A stretch of 23,269 nt of DNA from CAZKUN01 sp964555935 (GTDB taxonomy: Bacteria; Armatimonadota; Zipacnadia; Zipacnadales; VGFC01), in NCBI GenBank assembly GCA_964555935.1, contig CAZKUN010000144.1, positions 1-23,269 on the forward strand, read 5' to 3'. The translations under genes and the position numbers were made by a program. Numbering within the stretch: position 1 is the stretch's first letter; each line of letters starts with the position of its first letter. The notes beneath the pieces are model-generated. The model saw nothing but the letters and a program-made list of their open reading frames with translations, was not told the origin of the DNA and ran no database searches. Shown piece by piece: positions 16,658 to 23,269 of this stretch.

Positions 16658-19205
16658 GGACACCGCGGGGAGAAAGCACGCGATCAGCATTCCTGAGCCC
16701 TCGCTTGTGGTGCTGGTGGGCACGTCGGGGAGCGGCAAGAGCGTCTTCGCGAACAGGCACTTCCGCGCGACCGAGGTCATTTCGTCGGACGCATGTCGTG
16801 GGATGGTGAGCGACGACACGAACGACCAATCAGTCACGAAGGATGCCTTTGAGATTCTGAGGTTCATCGCCGCGAAACGGCTGGCGAACGGCAAGCTCGT
16901 GGTCGTCGACGCGACGAACGTGCAGGCGGGCGCGCGGGCGCCAATGCTTGCCCTGGCGCGCGAGTACCACGTGTTCGCCGTCGCGATCGTGCTGGACGTG
17001 GACAAGAAGGTCTGTCTGGAGCGCAACCGGGAGCGGCCGGATCGCAACTTCGGGGCGCACGTGGTCGAGAACCAGCGCCGCGACCTGAGGCGCTCGCTGC
17101 GCCGGCTGAAGCGCGAGGGCTTCCGGTTCACACATGTACTGAAGACTCCCGAGGAGATCGACGAGGCGACCGTCGAGCGGACGAAGCTCTGGACTGACCG
17201 CTCGGAGCTGACCGGGCCGTTCGACATCATCGGGGACGTGCATGGCTGCGCGGCAGAACTCGCGCAGTTGCTCGAGACGCTAGGGTACCAGCAGACATCG
17301 GTCGGGGCGTGGCGGCACCCGGAGGGACGGACTTTGGTCTTCCTGGGCGACATCGTAGACCGCGGTCCGGACATCGTCACCGTAGCTCGGTGGGCCATGG
17401 CGTCGGTCCGGGAGGAGGGTGCCCTGTGGGTCCCTGGGAATCACGACGTCCGGCTCGTGCGGAAGCTGAATGGGCGAGAGGTGAAGATCACGCACGGTCT
17501 GGCCGAGAGCCTGGCGGCCATTGCGGCGCTGCCGGAGGATGAGCGCGCAGAGTTCACGCAAGAGTACGCTGAGTTGGTCGATGGGCTGGTCAGCCACGCG
17601 CTGCTGGACGAGCGTCGACTCGTCGTGGCACACGCGGGGATGAAGGAAGAGTTGCAGGGAAGGGCGTCCAGGACGGTGAGGGAGTTCGCGCTTTACGGGG
17701 AGACGACGGGCGAGACGGATGAGCTAGGGCTGCCCGTGCGCGAGGACTGGTCCGCCGAGTACCGCGGGGAGGCGCTGGTGGTCTATGGCCACTCGCCCGT
17801 GTCGACCGCGGAATGGCGCAGCAACACCCTTAACATCGACACCGGTTGCGTCTTCGGCGGCAAGCTGACGGCGCTCCGGTGCCCGGAAAGGGAACTCGTG
17901 CACGTCGAGGCAGTCACCATGCACGCCGAGCCCGTGCGGCCGTTGGCCGATGACCGGTCACGGCCAGCGGATCTGCTGAGGATCGAAGACGTCACAGGCA
18001 AGCGAGTCATCGAAACGCGACTTCGGCCGAGGGTCACCATCCGCGAGGAGCAGTCGGCGGCGGCCCTGGAGGCGATGAGCCGGTTCGCGGTCGACCCGAG
18101 ATGGCTGATCACGCTCCCGCCGACCATGTCGCCATGTGAGACGGCGACGGAGGAAGGGTACCTGGAATACCCGACGGAGGCCCTCGCGTACTACGCCACG
18201 CGAGGGGTGACGGAGGTCGTCTGCGAGGAGAAGCACATGGGCTCGCGGGCCGTGGTTGTCGTCTGTCGGGACGAGGAGGTGGCCCGGCGATTCGGCGAGA
18301 CGGATGGGAAGCTGGGCGAGTGCTACACCCGGACGGGGCGGAGGTTCTTCAGCGACGACAGCACGCATGGCGAGTTGATCGAGCGAGCGCGAGGCGCGCT
18401 GACGGCAGCGCGCTTCTGGGAGTCTGAAGACACGGATTGGGCGTGCTTGGACTGTGAGATCCTGCCGTGGAGCGCTAAGGCGCTCGAGTTGGTGCGGAGC
18501 CAATACGCGCCGGTCGGAACGGCGGGCGTCGCGGCGCTTGAGGCTGCGGAAACGTGCCTTGCCCAGGCGCTGGGCCGGGGCATCGAGGTAGACGCGTTGG
18601 TCGACAGCACGGCGCGTCGCCTGGAGGAGCTTCGCGCATACCAGGAATCATACGCGCCGTATTGCTGGGATGTCGACGGGCTGACGGGCGTGAGGGTGGC
18701 GCCGTTCCACGTGTTGGCCGGGGAGCCGGGCGCGTATACCGACCGGCCGCACTCGTGGCACCTGGCTTGGGCGGAGCGGCTGGCGGCGGCGGATGACCTG
18801 TTCCTGATGACATCACACCTGGTGGTGGATCCGAGCGATCAGGCTGACATCGCCAAGGCGACGGAGTGGTGGCTGGAGACGACGCGGTCTGGAGGCGAGG
18901 GGATGGTTGTCAAGCCGATGGAGTTCATCGCGCTCGACAAGGGGCGCGTGCTCCAGCCCGGCGTGAAGTGTCGGGGGCGGGACTATCTGCGCATGATCTA
19001 CGGGCCTGAATACGCGCTGGAGGCGAACCTCTCTCGGCTGCGGTCGCGAAACCTGAGGCGGAAACGGTCGCTGGCGATCCGCGAGTATGCGCTGGGCGTG
19101 GAGGCCCTCGAGCGATTCGTGCGGCGGGAGGCGCTGTGGCGAGTGCATGAGTGCGTGTTTGGGGTGCTGGCGCTGGAGTGCGAGCCGGTGGATGCGCGAT
19201 TGTAG
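16650..19205 (+). CDS. pnkp: Pnkp, polynucleotide kinase-phosphatase-ligase of bacterial RNA repair
   Basis: The protein has 851 residues, the full length of the bacterial three-domain enzyme. The 5'-kinase domain (about 1-175) has the P-loop GTSGSGKS (G24-S31, K30) and D47 in SSDACRG. The metallophosphoesterase (about 190-440) has all signature motifs: GDVHG (D196, H198), GDIVDRG (D234, D237) and GNHD (N264, H265, D266); it removes 2',3'-cyclic or 3' phosphates. The adenylyltransferase/ligase domain (about 470-851) has the nucleotidyl-lysine K528 in EEKHMGSR and motif V in EGMVVKPM (K755). Known relatives heal RNA ends alone but need Hen1 to seal, which fits the 8-nt overlap with hen1. No separate Rnl-type ligase is present, so this is the two-protein Pnkp/Hen1 form. 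All key residues I can check are intact. Confidence 0.97.
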   Translation: MSEDTAGRKHAISIPEPSLVVLVGTSGSGKSVFANRHFRATEVISSDACRGMVSDDTNDQSVTKDAFEILRFIAAKRLANGKLVVVDATNVQAGARAPMLALAREYHVFAVAIVLDVDKKVCLERNRERPDRNFGAHVVENQRRDLRRSLRRLKREGFRFTHVLKTPEEIDEATVERTKLWTDRSELTGPFDIIGDVHGCAAELAQLLETLGYQQTSVGAWRHPEGRTLVFLGDIVDRGPDIVTVARWAMASVREEGALWVPGNHDVRLVRKLNGREVKITHGLAESLAAIAALPEDERAEFTQEYAELVDGLVSHALLDERRLVVAHAGMKEELQGRASRTVREFALYGETTGETDELGLPVREDWSAEYRGEALVVYGHSPVSTAEWRSNTLNIDTGCVFGGKLTALRCPERELVHVEAVTMHAEPVRPLADDRSRPADLLRIEDVTGKRVIETRLRPRVTIREEQSAAALEAMSRFAVDPRWLITLPPTMSPCETATEEGYLEYPTEALAYYATRGVTEVVCEEKHMGSRAVVVVCRDEEVARRFGETDGKLGECYTRTGRRFFSDDSTHGELIERARGALTAARFWESEDTDWACLDCEILPWSAKALELVRSQYAPVGTAGVAALEAAETCLAQALGRGIEVDALVDSTARRLEELRAYQESYAPYCWDVDGLTGVRVAPFHVLAGEPGAYTDRPHSWHLAWAERLAAADDLFLMTSHLVVDPSDQADIAKATEWWLETTRSGGEGMVVKPMEFIALDKGRVLQPGVKCRGRDYLRMIYGPEYALEANLSRLRSRNLRRKRSLAIREYALGVEALERFVRREALWRVHECVFGVLALECEPVDARL

Positions 19206-19278
19206 CCACGCGCTCGCTGATCGCCCCACGCAGGGAGATGGTGATGTGGATTCGCAGACAGGGACGGACTCCTCGGTC

Positions 19279-22200
19279 ATGATTGGATGCCGCGCAATGA
19301 AAACCGGGTATCTCGCAGCCGCGCTCTCGGCGACGGTGGTCCTGTGTGTTAGCCCTCGATTGGAGGCGCAACAAGTGGCCTACGGCATCGGCTCGTGGGA
19401 AGCGGAGGGAGTAGGCAACCATCGGGCTGTCGTGGAGGTCGCCGGCGAGGCAGATGCTGTCTGGGCGCATCTGCCTTGGCGCAGGCGCGACATGGCGCCG
19501 GAAGAGAAGGCGGTGGTGGTTCACGATGCGGCGGGCGAGCGGGTGACGAATGTCGTGGCGACTGAGGTGAATCGCGAGTTCGGGGACGTGGTGTTTCAGC
19601 CGGCGAGCGGTCCGGGGACCTACTATGTCTACTACCTCCCATACACTACCAGCGGTCACCCCAACTCCCCGACGGTGCAGCACTCGCCGCCCGAGGCGAC
19701 AGCGGGCGAGGCGTGGCTGACGCGGCACCAACTCGCCGACGGCGAGCAGTGGCGCGAATTGCCACAGGCGGCGCTCGCGCGCTTCGAGGCTCGGAGCGAG
19801 TTCCACCGTTTCGACCCCATGGAGGTGATCGCGATCGAGCAGGAGATGGAGGAGCTTCTGGCGCGTCACGCCGGGCAGCCGTTACTCGCCTTCCCCGAGG
19901 ATCGCCGGCTCCCCATCCGCATGACGGATGACATCCCGCAGCGGTGGATCGAGCGGGGGCCCGGAGGGGTGGTTGAGGGCGAGGCGGCCAGGAACGAGTT
20001 CTTCGCATTCCAACTCGGGCTCCTTGCCGTCGGGCAGGACGTGGACAACGTCAGGACTGACTTCGGCGACGCGGATGGCGATGCCGGGACGATCCCTGGA
20101 TCCAATTTCACGTGCATCAATCTGAGCGGGACAGACTGGCTGGGGCGGGACATGCGCCCGCGAGTTTCCGTGCCTGCCGGGAAGGTTCAAGCGCTGTGGT
20201 GTGGCGTGCAGGTGCCGAAGGACGCGGCTCCCGACACCTACCGGGGCGAGGTCGTCATCTCGGCCGACGGCGTGAGGGACCAGGCAGTGCCAATTGCGCT
20301 CTCCGTGCGCGATGAGGTCCTGGATGACGGCGGGGCGGGCGATCTGGGCAGCATGGCGCGACTCGCGTGGCTGAACTCCACCATCGGGCTGGATGAGGAG
20401 GTGGCGGACCCGTACACACCGCTAGCAGTCGACGGACGCGCGGTCCGTTGCCTGGGACGACGGGTGACCTGGGGCGATGGGGGCTCTCTCCAGAGCATCC
20501 GATGCGGGAAGCAGGAAGTGCTGGCCGCGCCGATGGGCATGTTGGTGGAGACGGCGACGGGCGAAGCGCAGTGGCAAGCCGGCGTTGCGAAGGTGATCCA
20601 TCGGGCGCCGGGCGTGGTTTCGTGGAGCGGCTCGCAAGAGTCCGGGGCGCTATCGCTGCAGTGCGACGCGAAGATGGAAGCCGATGGCTACCTCAACTAC
20701 AGCGTGACGCTTGCCGCGAGCGAGGCGACCGACCTCGAGGACGTTCGGCTGGAGATCCCGCTGCGCCGAGAGGTCGCGACGTACATGATGGGCCTGGGAA
20801 AGCGCGGCGGCTTGCGACCGCCGGAATGGGACTGGAAGTGGGACGCCGGTCGCGCGAACAACATGCTCTGGGTTGGCGACGCGCACGCCGGACTGCATCT
20901 GAAGCTCAAGGGGCCAGGGGACGAATGGCATCTGTGGGGCGTGGAGCAGGGAGCGATCGAGGCGTGGGGCAATGACGGCCAGGGCGGCTGCAGCGTGACG
21001 GACGAAGGCGCCGACACGGTCCTCGTGCGGGCCTACACGGGCTCGAGGCGGCTTGAGGCGGGGGAGACGCTTGAGCTACGGTTTGGCTTGCTCATCACGC
21101 CAGTGAAGCCGCTCGACGCGGACCACTGGAATCAGCGCTACATCCACGAATACTACAGCGTGCCCGACATTGACGGCGTGGTCGCCGACGGCGCCCGCGT
21201 CATCGATATCCACCAGGGCAACGGGCACAACCCCTACATCAACTACCCATTCCTGACAACGGACAAGCTGGCGGCGTATGCCGAAGCCGCGCACGAGAGA
21301 GGCGTGAAGGTAAAGACTTACTACACGGTCCGCGAGTTGAGCAACTTCACTCGCGAGATCTTCGCGCTCCGAAGCCTCGGGCACGAGGTCTTCACCGGCG
21401 GGGGCGGAGGCGGCGACTCGTGGCTCCAGGAGCATCTCGTCAGCGACTACGGCGCGGCGTGGCATCAACCGTATGCCAATGGTGAGGTGGACGCGGCTAT
21501 CAGGACTCAAGGCCTCTCGCGCTGGCACAATTACTACCTCGAGGGCCTGGGTTGGCTCATCCAAAACGTGGGAATCGATGGACTGTACCTGGATGGGATC
21601 GGCTACGACCGCGAGATCATGAAGCGCGTGCGGAAGGTGATGGACCGGGCGCGGCCGGGCTGTCTGATCGACTTCCACTCCGGCAACTCATACGACTACA
21701 ACAACGGTCAGGCCAGTCCCGCCTGCCTCTACATGGAGCACTTCCCCTACATCGACAGTCTGTGGTTCGGGGAGATGTACGACTACGACCTCCCGCCCGA
21801 CTACTGGTTGGTGGAGATCTCGGGGATCCCGTTTGGGCTATATGGCGAGATGCTGCAGGGCGGCGGCAACCCATGGCGCGGGATGCTGTACGGGATGACC
21901 AACCGCCTGCGCTGGCAGGGCGACCCGCGAGCGATCTGGCGGCTCTGGGACGAGTTTGGCATCGCCGACGCCACGATGGTCGGGTACTGGGAGGCGGACT
22001 GTCCGGTTCACACGGGCAATCCTGACATCCTGGCGACCGTCTACCGCAAGGAGGGCGCGAGCCTCGTGTCGGTGGCGAGTTGGTCGAAGGAGCGGGCGGA
22101 GTGTCGGCTCGAGATCGACTGGAAGGCCCTCGGCCTCGATCCGAAACGCGCCCACCTGTTCGCGCCCGAGGTGCAAGGCTTCCAGCCGTGCCGACTGTAC

Positions 22201-22881
22201 TCGCCCGACGAGGCGTTCCCCGTGTCGCCAGGTCGAGGGTGGCTGTTCATCGTCGACGAGGAGCCACGTGAGGCGCCGGAGATAGTGGACGCCTATGCGG
22301 AGCGCCGGGTTCTGCTGTCGGATGACTTCGACAGAGCGGTTCTAGGCGGGGCATACGCGACAGCAGTGTCGGAGGCGGGGGAAGCGTCGATTGCGCTAGG
22401 CGACGGCGCGCTAGAGATTGCGGGCACGGACAATTGCTATGCCTTCGCCGAACGCGCGCTGCCGCCCGGCGCGACGCTCGTCCAGTGCGTGGTGGACACG
22501 GGCACTGACGCTGGCGCGACGTGGGGGCCGGGGCTGACGCTGCTGTGGCCGGACGGAGCGGCGGCCCGGATCAACGTGCGGGCCAATGGAACGTTTGGCG
22601 TTGATGACGCCGCCGAGTTCGTTTTCGCGGGCCAGACCACGCTGGGTATGACGTGCTCTCTGCGCATCAGGCTCGAGCCCGACACCCTCTTCGCCGAGGC
22701 CTCGGTGGACGGCGAGTTCTGGGATGTGATCCACAGTTACCCTCGCGAGCGATTCCCAGGCGAGCCGTCGACCGTCCGCCTGGGTAAGGGCGGCCCGGGC
22801 GGACAGGCCGTGGATCACACCACGATGGCCCGCCCGGGCACGTGCGCGGTGCGGGAGTTGAGGGTATACGGCGCGCGGTAG
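19279..22881 (+). CDS. Large secreted DUF6067-like glycoside hydrolase candidate
   Basis: The frame is open back into pnkp (19087), but a signal peptide (CRAMKTGYLAAALSATVVLCV, cleavage probably after LEA) sets the true start near here. ATG 19279 has GGGACGGA ten bases upstream; ATG 19297 and GTG 19246 remain possible. From 19279 the protein has 1200 residues. The N-terminal part is beta-rich (about 30-480). A TIM-barrel-like region follows, with IDIHQGNGHNPY and then DGLYLDGIGYDR (D767-R778), where D772 sits at a barrel strand end as in alpha-galactosidase-like enzymes, and later HSGNSYDYNNG. Residues about 1010-1200 form a concanavalin-like beta domain (LLSDDFDRA to VRLGKGGPG). I recognise the DUF6067 style of protein found in Armatimonadota and Planctomycetota from memory; activity and substrate are not known to me. 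It probably degrades extracellular polysaccharide. Confidence 0.72.
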   Translation: MIGCRAMKTGYLAAALSATVVLCVSPRLEAQQVAYGIGSWEAEGVGNHRAVVEVAGEADAVWAHLPWRRRDMAPEEKAVVVHDAAGERVTNVVATEVNREFGDVVFQPASGPGTYYVYYLPYTTSGHPNSPTVQHSPPEATAGEAWLTRHQLADGEQWRELPQAALARFEARSEFHRFDPMEVIAIEQEMEELLARHAGQPLLAFPEDRRLPIRMTDDIPQRWIERGPGGVVEGEAARNEFFAFQLGLLAVGQDVDNVRTDFGDADGDAGTIPGSNFTCINLSGTDWLGRDMRPRVSVPAGKVQALWCGVQVPKDAAPDTYRGEVVISADGVRDQAVPIALSVRDEVLDDGGAGDLGSMARLAWLNSTIGLDEEVADPYTPLAVDGRAVRCLGRRVTWGDGGSLQSIRCGKQEVLAAPMGMLVETATGEAQWQAGVAKVIHRAPGVVSWSGSQESGALSLQCDAKMEADGYLNYSVTLAASEATDLEDVRLEIPLRREVATYMMGLGKRGGLRPPEWDWKWDAGRANNMLWVGDAHAGLHLKLKGPGDEWHLWGVEQGAIEAWGNDGQGGCSVTDEGADTVLVRAYTGSRRLEAGETLELRFGLLITPVKPLDADHWNQRYIHEYYSVPDIDGVVADGARVIDIHQGNGHNPYINYPFLTTDKLAAYAEAAHERGVKVKTYYTVRELSNFTREIFALRSLGHEVFTGGGGGGDSWLQEHLVSDYGAAWHQPYANGEVDAAIRTQGLSRWHNYYLEGLGWLIQNVGIDGLYLDGIGYDREIMKRVRKVMDRARPGCLIDFHSGNSYDYNNGQASPACLYMEHFPYIDSLWFGEMYDYDLPPDYWLVEISGIPFGLYGEMLQGGGNPWRGMLYGMTNRLRWQGDPRAIWRLWDEFGIADATMVGYWEADCPVHTGNPDILATVYRKEGASLVSVASWSKERAECRLEIDWKALGLDPKRAHLFAPEVQGFQPCRLYSPDEAFPVSPGRGWLFIVDEEPREAPEIVDAYAERRVLLSDDFDRAVLGGAYATAVSEAGEASIALGDGALEIAGTDNCYAFAERALPPGATLVQCVVDTGTDAGATWGPGLTLLWPDGAAARINVRANGTFGVDDAAEFVFAGQTTLGMTCSLRIRLEPDTLFAEASVDGEFWDVIHSYPRERFPGEPSTVRLGKGGPGGQAVDHTTMARPGTCAVRELRVYGAR

Positions 22882-22958
22882 CCCGAGGGCCGACAGTCCC
22901 CGCGCGTGGAGGCGCGCCGGTCCTCATTGGCGAACGCCTGCGGGCAACGCGCGAGCAT

Positions 22959-22963
22959 GGAGG
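22959..22963 (+). promoter_or_regulatory. Ribosome binding site pointing to a CTG start
   Basis: GGAGG is followed after 6 bases by CTG at 22970, in frame with the amidohydrolase. The only ATG nearby (22957) opens a frame that stops after 15 codons. In the correct frame there is no ATG, GTG or TTG between the end of the previous gene and this site. Confidence 0.5.
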
Positions 22964-22969
22964 TCTTCT

Positions 22970-23269
22970 CTGGCACCCATCACGTGGCACCCACAGGACG
23001 TTGATCGCGAGGCCTTCGCTCGCGAGCTTGAGACCTTCGTGCCGGACAAGGTCTTCGATGCTCACGCCCACCTCTACCGCGCGGAGTTCTGGCACGAGCC
23101 TCCACCGCACGCCGCCGCCGGGCCGCCTGACGTCACGCTCGAGGTCTACCGTCGCGAGATGGATTGGGTTCTCCAGGGCCGGGAGGTGCACGCCCTGTGC
23201 TTCCCGTATCCGTTCCCGACCGGTTCCGCCTCGCGGATCGGCGCGGCCAATGCGTGGGTCGCTCGCGAG
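22970..23269 (+). CDS. Amidohydrolase-family protein (3' end outside the window)
   Basis: About 100 residues are visible before the window ends, with no stop. The segment VPDKVFDAHAHLYR contains the His-x-His metal pair (codons at 23063 and 23069) that opens the TIM barrel of amidohydrolase-superfamily (amidohydrolase_2) enzymes. The 31 residues before it (AFARELETFVPD and upstream) look like the N-terminus usual for this group, favouring the CTG start at 22970 over GTG 23039. Related proteins hydrolyse or decarboxylate small organic acids and are frequent in sugar-catabolic clusters. It follows the secreted glycosidase by 88 bases on the same strand. That gap has a short GC hairpin (22901-22916) without a U-tract. 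Substrate cannot be inferred. Confidence 0.8.
   Translation, partial: MAPITWHPQDVDREAFARELETFVPDKVFDAHAHLYRAEFWHEPPPHAAAGPPDVTLEVYRREMDWVLQGREVHALCFPYPFPTGSASRIGAANAWVARE

Noticed and set aside
15539..17398. 619-codon minus-strand open frame
   Set aside because: It is antisense to hen1 and the start of pnkp, whose motifs are unmistakable; the translation is low-complexity Ser/Arg/Pro.
19087..19278. N-terminal extension of the DUF6067-like protein into pnkp
   Set aside because: It is Cys/Arg/Trp-rich out-of-frame pnkp sequence and would bury the signal peptide.
22901..22916. GC-rich hairpin after the DUF6067-like gene as an intrinsic terminator
   Set aside because: The stem is only 5 bp and no U-tract follows.
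1..23269. CRISPR array, tRNA, rRNA, transposase or phage genes
   Set aside because: I looked for spaced direct repeats, cloverleaf-like segments and integrase/transposase motifs in the open frames and saw none; without a covariance search a divergent small RNA could be missed.

Overview
The window is about 23 kb of GC-rich, densely packed bacterial DNA, probably from an environmental genome. The set of secreted glycan-handling proteins resembles Armatimonadota, Planctomycetota and related phyla: VCBS propeller, DVG-type five-bladed propeller, Tat-exported Gfo/Idh/MocA oxidoreductase and a DUF6067-like glycosidase. A surface protein with three SLH domains favours Armatimonadota or another SLH-using lineage over Planctomycetota. 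This placement is an inference; no rRNA or marker gene is present. I see no tRNA, rRNA, CRISPR array, transposase or phage gene. No gene-free stretch is longer than about 200 bases.

Layout. (1) 1-9214, plus strand: five closely spaced genes, probably one operon. They are a 5'-truncated VCBS/FG-GAP protein, a secreted CBM plus five-bladed-propeller protein, a Tat-dependent Gfo/Idh/MocA oxidoreductase, a GH2 beta-mannosidase-like enzyme, and a URO-D-superfamily (MtaA-like) protein overlapping the GH2 gene by 8 nt. (2) 9206-9291: a nested inverted repeat of REP/MITE type fills the convergent junction and contains the stop codon of the URO-D gene. (3) 9297-13832, minus strand: an envelope pair. 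A secreted protein with a galactose-binding-like domain and TPRs is followed by a VIT-vWA-collagen-SLH surface protein. (4) 13833-14013: a divergent regulatory region with facing sigma70-like promoters and a candidate operator between them. (5) 14014-19205, plus strand: an HTH plus alpha-helical-repeat protein, then hen1 and pnkp, which together form a complete bacterial RNA repair cassette. (6) 19279-22881: a large secreted DUF6067-like glycosidase candidate. (7) 22970-end: the start of an amidohydrolase, cut by the window edge.

How the genes may work together. Regions 1 and 6 suggest binding and hydrolysis of mannose-containing or otherwise decorated polysaccharide, with redox and methyl-group chemistry on released sugars. 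Region 5 is a separate module. Hen1 methylates the 2'-OH of the terminal ribose at an RNA break, Pnkp heals and seals the ends, and the upstream HTH protein is a candidate sensor/regulator. The HTH-hen1-pnkp arrangement, the divergent control region and the junction repeat are the most interesting parts.
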